DNA of 35,860 bases from a virus. This document shows, one piece after another, positions 21,563 to 30,887 of the stretch (positions within the stretch are counted from its first letter, which is position 1; the number at the start of each line of letters is the position of its first letter). Location of the stretch: the IMG/VR virus record IMGVR_UViG_3300039448_000016, positions 1 to 35,860 of that record. One strand, written 5' to 3'. The notes under the pieces are model-generated. The model ran no database searches and was not told where the DNA came from. It saw only the letters and a program-made list of their open reading frames with translations. A program made the translations under genes and the position numbers.

Positions 21563-21679
21563 ATGACCACCAAATCAAAGAAAATGCAATTCGCGCCCAA
21601 GAAGGGCGGTTCAACAACCAATACGCCAAAGGTGAAAAAAGATGCCAAAGCTAAAAAAGCGCGAGCTGATCGCGGTTAA
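21563..21679 (+). CDS. 38-aa lysine-rich protein
   Basis: A short ORF starting MTTKSKKMQFAPKKGGSTTN with about 13 Lys/Arg in 38 residues. It starts 2 bp after the tail terminator stop behind a strong GGGAGGTTTAACC ribosome site. Its last 38 bases overlap the tail tube gene in another frame. It may be a tiny structural or nucleic-acid-binding protein, or a leader that couples translation into the tail tube gene. No family is recognised. Confidence 0.65.
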   Translation: MTTKSKKMQFAPKKGGSTTNTPKVKKDAKAKKARADRG

Positions 21680-22565
21680 GGTCGAAACCACTCAAGGTAT
21701 CGACGCAACTCCATCTGCAACGAACGATGCGGTTTTGGTGGAAAACCTTTCTTGGTCATTCGCGAATGCTCGAATGGTTGAGCGAGGCGCTACCAAGCCG
21801 ACTCTCGGCAAGTTGCAAGCGGTTCACGCTGGCACCTTGTTTGAGGTGAGCTTTGATGCTGAGCTCAAGGGTTCTGGCTCTGCTGGTACAGCACCAGAGA
21901 TTGGTCCAGTCCTTCGCGCTTGCGGCATGGCAGAAACCATCAACGCTGGGACCAGTGTTGTCTACGACCCAGCGAGTACAGATCACGAGTCTGTGACCAT
22001 TTACCTATGGGAAGATGGTTCTGTTTATCGCGTAACGGGTGCTAAGGGTACAGCCTCTCTCGCGGCCAACACCGGCGAGATCGGTAAGTTTAGTATCACG
22101 CTTACAGGTCACTTCGGCGGTCTAGTTGATGAGGCGCTTCCTGCTGCCACTTATGACAGTACGGTTCCTCCTGCAGTAATTGGAACCAGCTTCTCAGTCG
22201 GTGCCTTTGGTGCGGTGATCAATGCTGTATCGGTTGACCTTGGAAACGAGGTAACCACGCCACCATCAATGACTTCCGCTGATGGCTTCGGTTCAGTGTT
22301 GATTACCGACCGCGATGTGACCGGTTCATTCGATCCAGAGGCAACGCTTGTTGCAGATCAAGATTGGGTATCAGACTGGCAGAACGGAGCAACTCAGGCG
22401 ATTGATCTAAGCATTGGATCTGATGCTGGCAATCAGTTTGCGCTTTCTATTCCTACCGCATATTACAAAGAAATCTCCGGTGGTGACCGTGATGGTGTAG
22501 CCACTTATGAGATTGGCTTTGGTGCTGCTGGTGATGATGCGGCGGTTTCCTTCACATTCAGCTAG
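21642..22565 (+). CDS. Major tail tube protein
   Basis: A 307-aa, beta-rich, acidic protein in the position of lambda V. It has features of siphophage tail tube proteins: ETTQGIDATPSATNDAVLVE at the start, a strand-rich middle (GEIGKFSITLTGHFGG), and a C-terminal repeat-like domain (DRDVTGSFDPEATL ... ATYEIGFGAAG). It is expected to form hexameric rings of the tail tube. ATG 21642 overlaps the small lysine-rich gene, with AAAAAAGA upstream. Confidence 0.87.
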   Translation: MPKLKKRELIAVKVETTQGIDATPSATNDAVLVENLSWSFANARMVERGATKPTLGKLQAVHAGTLFEVSFDAELKGSGSAGTAPEIGPVLRACGMAETINAGTSVVYDPASTDHESVTIYLWEDGSVYRVTGAKGTASLAANTGEIGKFSITLTGHFGGLVDEALPAATYDSTVPPAVIGTSFSVGAFGAVINAVSVDLGNEVTTPPSMTSADGFGSVLITDRDVTGSFDPEATLVADQDWVSDWQNGATQAIDLSIGSDAGNQFALSIPTAYYKEISGGDRDGVATYEIGFGAAGDDAAVSFTFS

Positions 22566-22575
22566 GGGGTGTTTA

Positions 22576-22911
22576 ATGCGAATCAATACAGGTCTTTCCG
22601 AAGAGTGGTTTTCGCCACTCAACACTGAAACCGATGCGCGGTTTAAGCTTAAGCCACTCGACAACCTAACGATGGCAGACATTATCTCAGATGGTTCGAT
22701 GAAGGGGGGTAACTTCTCCCTTTCAAAAGCTGGTCGGAGATTGCTACTCGCTCAGGGCTTGGTGGGTTGGGAAGGGATCACCGATGAGAATGATGCGCCG
22801 GTAGAGTTTACTCAAAAGCATTTCAAGTCAATTCCATATCCCATCCTGTTAGAGATTGCGATGAAGCTCATTGAAATCTCAAGTGTGAGCGAGGAAGACC
22901 GAAAAAACTAA
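22576..22911 (+). CDS. Tail assembly chaperone, short form (gpG analogue)
   Basis: A 111-aa protein between tail tube and tape measure genes, with MRINTGLSEEWFSPLN at the start and a helical C-terminal part ending SSVSEEDRKN. ATG 22576 follows TAGGGGGTGTTTA. It ends at a slippery A AAA AAC followed directly by TAA. A fraction of ribosomes should shift -1 to make the longer form. It is expected to coat the tape measure protein during tail assembly and is absent from virions. Confidence 0.88.
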   Translation: MRINTGLSEEWFSPLNTETDARFKLKPLDNLTMADIISDGSMKGGNFSLSKAGRRLLLAQGLVGWEGITDENDAPVEFTQKHFKSIPYPILLEIAMKLIEISSVSEEDRKN

Positions 22912-23192
22912 TCATCGCGGTCGAAGTTGCTCGAAACATCAAAGACTTCGACTGCGCGAATTGCAAATGGGGTAGGCATTGTGACGAGCGCAACCCAGCC
23001 CCTTACGATAAATGGTCCATACCTGGAGTGATTGAGAGCAATGTTTGTTTGCTGCCAATGACCACGGACAGGGCGACCAACTTCATTAGACTGCACCGCT
23101 TCTACAAGAACCAAATACTTTTCACAGCTGGCGGTATATCCGATCAGCCGAACGCCTACGTTGAGGCGATGGAAATACTCGATCATGTCTAA
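22576..23192 (+). CDS. Tail assembly chaperone, -1 frameshift product (gpGT analogue)
   Basis: Slipping -1 on A AAA AAC (22902-22908) joins the 111-aa short form to a 94-codon open frame ending TAA at 23190-23192, giving about 205 aa. The added part has KDFDCANCKWGRHCDERNPA (three cysteines) and GVIESNVCLLPMTT. The -1 frame has no start codon of its own with a ribosome site, which supports frameshift expression. The fusion would recruit tail tube protein to the chaperoned tape measure, as gpGT does in lambda. It overlaps the tape measure start by 8 bp. Confidence 0.88.
22902..22958 (+). promoter_or_regulatory. Programmed -1 frameshift signal
   Basis: A slippery A AAA AAC (22902-22908) in the correct phase, a stop codon directly after it, a 7-base spacer, then a stem. 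CGCG+GTCGAAGT (22916-22927) pairs with ACTTCGAC and CGCG (22945-22952, 22955-22958) with a 2-base bulge. All three standard elements (heptamer, spacing, structure) are present. Confidence 0.9.
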
Positions 23193-25167
23193 CGATTACA
23201 CCTTCCGAATTAACGGGCGAGACAATACCTCTCGTGCGTTTCGCAGTGTTCAACGCTCGCTCACGCGAATGCGCTCAATGGTCAATTCATCGGCTGTTAG
23301 TGTGGCGGCCTTGGCTGGCGGTGCTGCGATGGGTGCTCTGGTTGCGAGCTCACTTCGCACTCAAGATGCGCTAGCGAAAACAGCAGATCGAATCAATGCC
23401 ACGACTGAAGGCTTGGCCTCTTTGCATCACCTCGCTGTGCTCAATGGCTCCTCGACTGAGAACATGAACAAGGGCCTTGAGAAAATGACTCGCTCTATCG
23501 GTGAGTATTCTCGCGGCACCGGAACAGCCAGACTTGCACTTGAAGAGTTAAACATCACCTCGGAAGAGTTGGCCGGCATGAATGCCGATGAGCAATACAC
23601 TCGAATTTCTAGCGCGATAGCAGGTGTGGCAGATCAGAGCCTTCAGGCTTCCTATGCTGCGGATATTTTCGGGCGTTCTGGTGTCGAGCTTTTGAACACA
23701 ATGCGCCAGGGTGAAGAGGGGATTCGCGCTGCCAGAGAAGAAGCTGAGCTTTTGGGGATTGCGGTCAGTCGAGTTGATACGGCCAAAGCAGAGATGGCGA
23801 ACGATTCCATCTTTAGAGCCAAGCAAGCTATCGCCGGAATGGGCAACCAGATCACTAGTCATGTAGGCCCAATCATCGAAGATCTAATGAACCAGTTTAC
23901 CGATGCCACGCGTGAGGCTGGTGGTATGGGTGAAGTGGTGAAAAGTGCTTTCGCAACGGGAGTGAAAGTCGTTGGTGTTTTCGCTGATGGTATCCACGGC
24001 ATCAAGGCTATCTTTGAGGGTGTAAAGCTCGCGGCCTATGGACTTGGATCTGTATTGACTATGGTAGTGAGCGGTGCGGTGAGTACCTTCATTGACCTGG
24101 GCAACACCATCACCAGCGCCGTGCTCGCACCAATCAAGTATGCGCTCGAAGGTCTAGCGATGATCTCCGATGATGCAGCGGAATGGTCCAACACCTTCAA
24201 CAGTGTCTATGACCAGATCACCAATGTTGAGCCTCCCAAAGCATTGACCGATGCAGTTGATTATATGCTTGATGGCACTCGCGAGGTTGCCACCAACCTT
24301 CACAACCTATTGATGGAAGACTTGCCGAGCGATGTTCTCAAGGGGCGATTTGATGAGATTCTAGCTGCAGCTGAAGTGCGCGCTCAGGAGATTGCGAACA
24401 ACGCTGGGGAAGCGCTTGGCTTACCTTCATCGGGTGAGGATGGCGGTGGCGATGAGTCACGCTTTGAAGCTGACCTGGAGCGCTTACGCTCTCAGGCTGA
24501 GTCTCGTGCGGTGCTACTGCAAGAACAATATGATGCCGACCTTGCCCTACTGAATCAGGCAAAGGAGCGCGAGAAGATCACTATTGAGCAATATGAGCGC
24601 ATGAAGGAAAACATCATCAAGAACTACTCCGACCGCAAAAAGCAAATGGAGTCTCGCGATGCGCGCTTCAGTGTTCAGACCATGCTCCAAAGCGGTGGGA
24701 AGGTTTTTGGTGCTTTTGCTAACAGCTCAAAGAAGATGTTTAAAATGCAAAAGGCCGCATCACTAGCCCAGGCTATGGTGAGGATTCCTTCAGCGGTAAT
24801 CGAATCATTCAACAACGGCGGTGGTTATCCGTGGGGATTAGTCCCAGCAGGTGCTATGGCGTTAGAGGGTGCAAGCCAAGTCGCCTCGATCAAGTCTCAA
24901 AGCTTAGGCGGGGGCGGTTCAGTCAAAACACCTTCCGGCGGTTCAAGCCCTTCCATGCCATCGATTGGTTCAATGAAGTCACCGGACTTCGGCTCTCAAT
25001 TCAGAGAGCAGGATGATACCCCAGCAAAGCAGATCAACTTCCACATTAAGAATATGCAGGGCAACGATGCCAAGAAAATCTTTGAGGAATTCAAAGAGAT
25101 CATTCGCGAGTCCGATGAGGTTCTTATTGAGCCAGGCACTCGCCAGGCAATGGAGCTCGCTGGCTGA
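23185..25167 (+). CDS. Tail tape measure protein
   Basis: A 660-aa protein: N-terminal basic coiled coil (DNTSRAFRSVQRSLTRMRSM), then a hydrophobic Gly/Ala segment (VSVAALAGGAAMGALVASSL) and the long helical block LADKTADRINATTEGL-type typical of tape measures. Further hydrophobic stretches are near 270-330, with a coiled coil near 440-500 and a Gly/Ser-rich C-terminus. At about 1.5 Angstrom per residue, a tail near 100 nm is expected. ATG 23185 overlaps the end of the frameshifted chaperone. The stop overlaps the next ATG. Confidence 0.93.
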   Translation: MSNDYTFRINGRDNTSRAFRSVQRSLTRMRSMVNSSAVSVAALAGGAAMGALVASSLRTQDALAKTADRINATTEGLASLHHLAVLNGSSTENMNKGLEKMTRSIGEYSRGTGTARLALEELNITSEELAGMNADEQYTRISSAIAGVADQSLQASYAADIFGRSGVELLNTMRQGEEGIRAAREEAELLGIAVSRVDTAKAEMANDSIFRAKQAIAGMGNQITSHVGPIIEDLMNQFTDATREAGGMGEVVKSAFATGVKVVGVFADGIHGIKAIFEGVKLAAYGLGSVLTMVVSGAVSTFIDLGNTITSAVLAPIKYALEGLAMISDDAAEWSNTFNSVYDQITNVEPPKALTDAVDYMLDGTREVATNLHNLLMEDLPSDVLKGRFDEILAAAEVRAQEIANNAGEALGLPSSGEDGGGDESRFEADLERLRSQAESRAVLLQEQYDADLALLNQAKEREKITIEQYERMKENIIKNYSDRKKQMESRDARFSVQTMLQSGGKVFGAFANSSKKMFKMQKAASLAQAMVRIPSAVIESFNNGGGYPWGLVPAGAMALEGASQVASIKSQSLGGGGSVKTPSGGSSPSMPSIGSMKSPDFGSQFREQDDTPAKQINFHIKNMQGNDAKKIFEEFKEIIRESDEVLIEPGTRQAMELAG

Positions 25168-25547
25168 TGTTTATTGATTACACTCCTAAGCGAAAATTGG
25201 TAAACGGTTCCAGTGGCGAGCTTCATTCAGATGCCCAGGATGTAAACCGCGAATCAAAGGACATTGCGAATCAGAAGCAAAGCCTGGCTGGTAACCTGGT
25301 CACTACCCTCACTCGCATTGAGGACACCATCACCATCAAGTCGGGGTGGATCGACACTAGCGAGATGCCGCTGTGGAAGGAGTTTCACGCTTCGGTTGCT
25401 GGTGGTGAATCCTTCACCCTTGATCCAGAGGGTGTGAAGGCCGTTCCCAACGACCCCATCACTGCCAAGCTCAAGACTGGCAGCTTCAAGTTCAAGCGCG
25501 AATCAGCGCAATATTTCACTGTAAGCTTCAAAGTATTCGAGGTATAG
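25167..25547 (+). CDS. Minor tail protein, distal tail region
   Basis: A 126-aa beta-rich protein directly after the tape measure, in the position of lambda M/L. Its middle (TRIEDTITIKSGWIDTSEM) and C-terminus (FKRESAQYFTVSFKVFEV) look like strands of a small tail-tip domain. No firm family can be assigned. It probably forms part of the tail tip joining tube and hub. The ATG overlaps the tape measure TGA, and the tip gene starts directly after its stop. Confidence 0.7.
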   Translation: MFIDYTPKRKLVNGSSGELHSDAQDVNRESKDIANQKQSLAGNLVTTLTRIEDTITIKSGWIDTSEMPLWKEFHASVAGGESFTLDPEGVKAVPNDPITAKLKTGSFKFKRESAQYFTVSFKVFEV

Positions 25548-28500
25548 ATGCGCTCAGGTTCAATCGAATGGTCCTCGCTTGCGAATGAGGACTCTCGCGA
25601 GCTCGTGCTCGTTGTAAAAGTCCACTACGCTACGCCGCTATATATCACCTCTGCATCTGTCGATGGTTTAAGCGGTCGGGTTCTTAGTGGTCTACTATCG
25701 GATGTATCTTCTCAGTCGCAGAAGATCAACCCAGAGCAGGGTCGATCAGAGATTGGTTCGATCAAGTTTGATGTGACGGATGAAGCTGGTGTATTCACTG
25801 CAGAGCTCAAGAGTGAGCTTGATGGTGGTGCTGGTATCAAAGGGAAGAAGGTTGAATTGTTCAGCGGCTTCGCTGGATTAAGTTTCGATCACTACCGACT
25901 TGAGCAGACTCAGATTGTTGATAAAGATGTCAGCATTGATAATGGTGTGGTCAGCGTATCGTGCGCGGATGTGCAGCGCACCCTTCGCCAAAACATATTC
26001 AACAAAGCCCAGACGGTTCTCACTCAATCAGCCACGAGTGATGACACGACCATCTACTGCGCGAGCACAGCTAACTTTGAACCACTGGCCCACTTCACCT
26101 CGAATTCTGCGGCTAACTCTGGAAGCTATTACTACTTCACCATTAAGTATAACGATGGGATTGAGGTTGTTAGGGCAACAGGGAAAACAGCGACCAGCTT
26201 CACAGGTTGTGAGCGTGGATTCTTTCAGACCTCAGCGCGAGAGCACTTGCTTGAAGAGTCGGATGAAGGGGTAAAGATTGAAGAGTGGGTCTACCTAGAA
26301 CTACCAGCACCGGCGATGGCTTATGCCTTAATGACCGGCAAGTTGATCACTCCCACTGGCACCCATGCAGCGATGCTACCTGATGGCTGGCATCTGGGGA
26401 TTGATGAGCAGTATGTTGATATTCAAGCATTCCGCAATATCGGCTCCGACTGGTTTGTTCCAGGTGATTACAGCAAGGGTAAGATTCTCAGGTTCGACAA
26501 CCCCAAAGCGCAAGATGGCAAGAAGTTCATCGAAAAGCAGATCATGTTGTTGCTTGGTGCGTTCATGCCCATTCGCGCTGATGGGGCTATCTCACTGAAG
26601 CGAATGACTGGCGTATTGTCTACCGCAGCATACTCTCAGGTTCTTGATGAGAGCGTGGTGGTTAAGTACAGCTCAATCAAAAGCGACCTGTCTCGCGTTT
26701 CTAACTCTTTCATGCTTGAGTGGGCCTACTTCACTGGTGAGGACAACAAGCCAGTTTATCTCCGCAAAAACCGCCTGGTTGATGCTGGAAGTGTCGCTCG
26801 CCACGGCTTAGGCAAAGAACAGACGCTTCGGTTCGAAGGCTTACACAATGCACGGCACACCTTTGGAACCATCAAGGATAGCTTCGATGCACTCCGCGAC
26901 CGCTACGCTGGCCCTCCCTTAACGCTCAAACTCGACTTGCTACCCAATCTCACATCGGTTGAAGTGGGTGATGTGGTTCGGGTTAAGCTTGCGAACGTCA
27001 CCGATCCTATTACTGGCGAAAGTTTAGATCGATCTTTTGAGGTTCAATCGATTGGCATTGACCAGAACTCTGGCAAGCTGAGCGTTTCACTTTTCGGATC
27101 CAGTGAGCGAGCGGATGCGATTGAGGATGTAGGCGCTGATGTTTCCGCTGAGCTTCCTGATTCATGGTATAGCGCGGTAGGGATAAACCTATCATCAGTT
27201 GTCAGTATTGATGGCTCTGGATTCGTTCAGGCTGATGCTTCGATTGATGGCGCTACAGATCAGCACACCATCTACTACCACGCTGGCGATCTAACCATCC
27301 CATCAGGTCGCACAATAACCACATCGGAAAACGTAGAGATTCGCGTTCGCGGTGTGCTAACAATCAACGGCCAGATTAAAACAGATTCAACCAATCGCTA
27401 CGCTGGATTCTTGGGAACCACCGTGGGCGGTAAGGGCACATCCAACGGGAGCACTGGCCCAACTAAATACTGGCGCGGCTCAAGAGCTCAGCCTTACGAC
27501 TTCCAGAATGCCACCACGCTTGAGGGTTACCATTCAGCATTCCCACAGATCAGCGTGATCAACAATGCCGGTGAGCTTGAAGGCTTGCCAGAGGATCAAC
27601 GTGGTTCTGGTGGTGGTGATGGTGCCGATGCCATTGCATTCAACCAAGTCGATGATCTATGGGACACTGTTGCAGCTGGTGGTATCGGTGGGTTTGCTGG
27701 TGGTGGTATTCGCATCATCGCTCGTGGTATTGCGTTTGGTTCGACTGGTAAAATCGATACCTCCGGTGATGATGGTACGCCTGGCACTGTTGGCCCGTTG
27801 GGGGTTGGTGGTTCGGGTGATGGTGGTGCTCCTGGTGGGGTGTTGCTGTTAGTCGATGGCAACCAGAATCCATTTCCAATTTTAACCGATAAGACTATCC
27901 CTGCTCGATTCGGTATCTCACCCAACCCAGTCCCAGGTGCTCATCCAGCAGATGATCAAGGCTTGGGGCAGTTAATGGGGAGCGCAGCAGCTAGGGCGCT
28001 ATTCGTTCCCACTTCTCGCACGGCCTACCCTGAATACTCAGCGGCCAAAGTGGTGCGCGGCTCTCAAGTTTTCCAGCAGGATGATGAGCCTACCAATGCA
28101 GATGCTCGCAGCCTAGCAGGGCGCAAGCTTAAGCGAGGCGATGTTTGGTTTAATTCCAGTGATCGAAACCGCCAGCACACCTACAATGGCAGCGCGTGGG
28201 AAGCTGGTGCTGTTACTATCACAAAAGATGATGTGACCGCTTCAGGTGTCGCAGCTTCGGACATTGGTGGCGAGACTCCTTCAGGTGCTCAGTCACGAGC
28301 GGATGCAGCGGAGCAAGCTGCCAAAGCCTACACAGATCAAAACTTTGTTGATGCGGTTACCTACGGCACGGACATTGCAGCGATTCAGGCGCAAGTTGAC
28401 GGCTCGATCACCAACTGGTTTTATGATGGAGTGCCAACGCTAGCTAATGCACCGGCAAGTACCTGGACAACGAACGCAATCAAGGACACCCACTTAGGCG

Positions 28501-30878
28501 ATACCTACTACGACAACAACACCGGTTACGCCTATCGCTTCCTTGAGGACGGTTCGAGTTACAAGTGGCAGCTGATAGCAAACTCTGACATCACTCAAGC
28601 ACTGGCAGCAGCGGCAACCGCTCAAGATACAGCTGACAGCAAGCGCCGTGTTTTTGTGACCACTCCGACCGTTCCTTATGATAATGGTGACCTATGGGAT
28701 ACCGGTTCAGGAATCAAGCGAGCCACGGCTTCAAAGAGCGCCGCACAGTCCTATGATTCAGCAGACTGGCAGCTCATCTCTGATGTAACAAACTACTCCA
28801 GCCCATTAATCAACAATGAGGAGCTGGCCGCAGATCCTAGAGTGAACAACCGCCGATTCCAGTTATCTGGTGGGCGTTTGCAATTCTTGAATGAGGGCGA
28901 CCAGCTTGAGGACTTTGGTGGTGTTACTCGCTTCGACATTGGGGCGGCCAGTGATTCAGAGTTCCTAATTGAAAAGCGTCGAAGTGTTGCAGTAAATCGC
29001 CGGGGCATGAAGCGAGAGCGTGTAGATCGTAATGCGCTGGTGGCTTCCTCTGGCGAGGTAATGACTGCGCGCTTACGCCAGGCTCGCCAGAATTTTGAGG
29101 TTAAGCGCTCCGATGAGAAGGCAGAGGAGGCGGTAGTTTTCGCTGAGAGTATAGCAGCCGAGAAAGCTCAAGAGGCTCAAAGTGCTGCGGCGCTGGTTGC
29201 CCAGGAGCAAGCAAGTCTCGCTCGCACTCAGGCGAATGCCTACGCAGATGGAAAGGTAACAGCCGAAGAGCAGCGAGCGATAGCTCAAGCGGAATTAGAC
29301 CTAGCAGCATCCAAAGCCTACGCCGATGCGCGCAAGGTAGAGGCGAATGCTTACGCAGATGGGATTGTAACTCAGGCAGAGCAAGATGCCATTGATGCAG
29401 CGAACTCCTACGCCGATGCACAAGCAGCGCTAGCCGAAACTAACGCAAACGCTTATGCAGATGGTGTGGCAGATGCCGCAGAGCTGGCCGCTATTTCAGC
29501 AGCAGAAGCTTATGCCGATGCGCGAAAGGTCGAGGCGAATGCCTACGCAGATGGGATTGTGACCACTGCAGAGCAAGCAGCCATCGATGCTTCAAACGCT
29601 TATGCCGATGCCCAGGCGAATGCTGCAGAGGTTACTTCCAAAGCCTACGCCGATGGGATTGTGACTCAAGCTGAGCAAGATGCCATTGATGCGGCGAATG
29701 CAGCGGCGGCTCAAGCCGAGGCGAATGCTATTGCAGCGAGTGACGCAGTTGGTTCTGCCAGTGCAGCTGAACAAGTGGCAAAGACTTATGCAGCACAACA
29801 GGCGGCATCCGCTCGCTCTGGTGCGTTGGCTGATGCGGTAGCTGATTCAAGGACTGCAAACAGCGCAGTGAGCTTGAGCGGATTGGGTTTCTTGGGTGAT
29901 ACCAATGCCAACTATGTATCGAACTCGACTATCGACGGTCGAGCGGATTCGCGGATTGATTCGCTGCGGCCTGATTCATGGGCTGAGACTTTGGCTGATG
30001 CCAGGGTTGGAGCGTTGCGCCCTGATTCAAACTACCGCAATTCAAATACTTCTGCAGCCGATGTTGGGCTTCCAAACGTAGTCGATGGTGCGGATATAAC
30101 CGATTATTCTGACAGTCGAATTTCCAACACTCAGGCGCTTGTTCTCGCTCGCCTCGATGAGGACCTTCGGAATAGCGCGTTCACCTTCAACTCTAACGGT
30201 GAGCTGAAGCGCAATGGGGCGCTAGTAGGTAAGGCAACGCTCGGTGGGCTTGGTTTCTCAGGCGATGCTAATGCCAACTATGTATCGAACTCGACTATCG
30301 ACGGTCGAGCGGATTCGCGCATTGGTTCGCTGCGGCCTGACTCAAGCTATAAAAACTCGAACGTCACAAAGAGTTCAGTGGGGTTGGGGTCAGTTGAGAA
30401 TAAGTCTAGCGCAAGTATCCGAGCTGAGATAACAAAAACAAACTTACTCAACACTGGACTCAGTGTGAGTGATGTTGGGGGGTTGACTCCCTCTGGTGTT
30501 AAATCTACCACCAGGGCAGATCAGAAATCTATTCCCCAGGTATTGAGTGGCGGCCTTGGCTCTCAGGTGAATGTGGTCCCGATCTCCGCTACTGATGCAG
30601 GATCGACTGCCAGAATCTCCGTAGCTTCCCATACGCGATACTATGGTGGGTTTAATGTAGGGCTTAACTCTGGCCTGATTTCCGGCCTTAACTTCAATAC
30701 TCCGTATTACGTTTATTACGATGACGCTTCTTATTCCGGCGGCTCGGTTTCCTACTTCGCAACTACCAATAAATATACAGCTGCATCGGGTATCGGGCGC
30801 GTCTACGTGGGGAAGATTACAACCCCATCCAATGGCGGTGCCGGCACACCTCCACCAGATATTGATGATCTTCGATAA
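25548..30878 (+). CDS. Large tail tip / central fiber protein
   Basis: A 1776-aa protein. Residues 1-530 look like a tail hub (SIEWSSLANEDSRELVLVVK, VEVGDVVRVKLANVTDP). Residues about 540-800 contain a glycine-rich adhesin-like domain (GGGDGADAI, GGIGGFAGGGIRI, GVGGSGDGGAPGG). Residues about 940-1085 hold modules with NWFYDG and GDTYYDN seen in tip proteins. Residues about 1228-1400 are tandem AYADG helical repeats, then two NANYVSNSTIDGRADSRI repeats. It probably combines hub and receptor contact, replacing lambda J. No frameshift or break is visible. Confidence 0.85.
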   Translation: MRSGSIEWSSLANEDSRELVLVVKVHYATPLYITSASVDGLSGRVLSGLLSDVSSQSQKINPEQGRSEIGSIKFDVTDEAGVFTAELKSELDGGAGIKGKKVELFSGFAGLSFDHYRLEQTQIVDKDVSIDNGVVSVSCADVQRTLRQNIFNKAQTVLTQSATSDDTTIYCASTANFEPLAHFTSNSAANSGSYYYFTIKYNDGIEVVRATGKTATSFTGCERGFFQTSAREHLLEESDEGVKIEEWVYLELPAPAMAYALMTGKLITPTGTHAAMLPDGWHLGIDEQYVDIQAFRNIGSDWFVPGDYSKGKILRFDNPKAQDGKKFIEKQIMLLLGAFMPIRADGAISLKRMTGVLSTAAYSQVLDESVVVKYSSIKSDLSRVSNSFMLEWAYFTGEDNKPVYLRKNRLVDAGSVARHGLGKEQTLRFEGLHNARHTFGTIKDSFDALRDRYAGPPLTLKLDLLPNLTSVEVGDVVRVKLANVTDPITGESLDRSFEVQSIGIDQNSGKLSVSLFGSSERADAIEDVGADVSAELPDSWYSAVGINLSSVVSIDGSGFVQADASIDGATDQHTIYYHAGDLTIPSGRTITTSENVEIRVRGVLTINGQIKTDSTNRYAGFLGTTVGGKGTSNGSTGPTKYWRGSRAQPYDFQNATTLEGYHSAFPQISVINNAGELEGLPEDQRGSGGGDGADAIAFNQVDDLWDTVAAGGIGGFAGGGIRIIARGIAFGSTGKIDTSGDDGTPGTVGPLGVGGSGDGGAPGGVLLLVDGNQNPFPILTDKTIPARFGISPNPVPGAHPADDQGLGQLMGSAAARALFVPTSRTAYPEYSAAKVVRGSQVFQQDDEPTNADARSLAGRKLKRGDVWFNSSDRNRQHTYNGSAWEAGAVTITKDDVTASGVAASDIGGETPSGAQSRADAAEQAAKAYTDQNFVDAVTYGTDIAAIQAQVDGSITNWFYDGVPTLANAPASTWTTNAIKDTHLGDTYYDNNTGYAYRFLEDGSSYKWQLIANSDITQALAAAATAQDTADSKRRVFVTTPTVPYDNGDLWDTGSGIKRATASKSAAQSYDSADWQLISDVTNYSSPLINNEELAADPRVNNRRFQLSGGRLQFLNEGDQLEDFGGVTRFDIGAASDSEFLIEKRRSVAVNRRGMKRERVDRNALVASSGEVMTARLRQARQNFEVKRSDEKAEEAVVFAESIAAEKAQEAQSAAALVAQEQASLARTQANAYADGKVTAEEQRAIAQAELDLAASKAYADARKVEANAYADGIVTQAEQDAIDAANSYADAQAALAETNANAYADGVADAAELAAISAAEAYADARKVEANAYADGIVTTAEQAAIDASNAYADAQANAAEVTSKAYADGIVTQAEQDAIDAANAAAAQAEANAIAASDAVGSASAAEQVAKTYAAQQAASARSGALADAVADSRTANSAVSLSGLGFLGDTNANYVSNSTIDGRADSRIDSLRPDSWAETLADARVGALRPDSNYRNSNTSAADVGLPNVVDGADITDYSDSRISNTQALVLARLDEDLRNSAFTFNSNGELKRNGALVGKATLGGLGFSGDANANYVSNSTIDGRADSRIGSLRPDSSYKNSNVTKSSVGLGSVENKSSASIRAEITKTNLLNTGLSVSDVGGLTPSGVKSTTRADQKSIPQVLSGGLGSQVNVVPISATDAGSTARISVASHTRYYGGFNVGLNSGLISGLNFNTPYYVYYDDASYSGGSVSYFATTNKYTAASGIGRVYVGKITTPSNGGAGTPPPDIDDLR
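29230..29745 (+). repeat. AYADG-type coding repeats in the tip protein
   Basis: The protein motif NAYADGIVTQAEQDAIDAAN and variants recur about seven times with a period near 25-30 residues, alternating with SYADAQ/KAYADARK units. The DNA copies (TACGCAGATGGGATTGTAAC-like) are similar but diverged. A long alpha-helical or coiled-coil shaft is likely. Confidence 0.85.
29904..30343 (+). repeat. 74-bp near-identical direct repeat in the tip gene
   Basis: 29904-29977 and 30270-30343 differ at only three bases, and the first 50 bases are identical. Both encode NANYVSNSTIDGRADSRI followed by SLRPDS. The distance is 366 bp (122 codons), so recombination between them would delete 122 residues in frame. 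Confidence 0.93.
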
Positions 30879-30887
30879 GGCAAAACA

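Noticed and set aside
27596-27925. Minus-strand proline-rich ORF
   Set aside because: It is the antisense of the glycine-rich domain of the tip protein and has no ribosome site.
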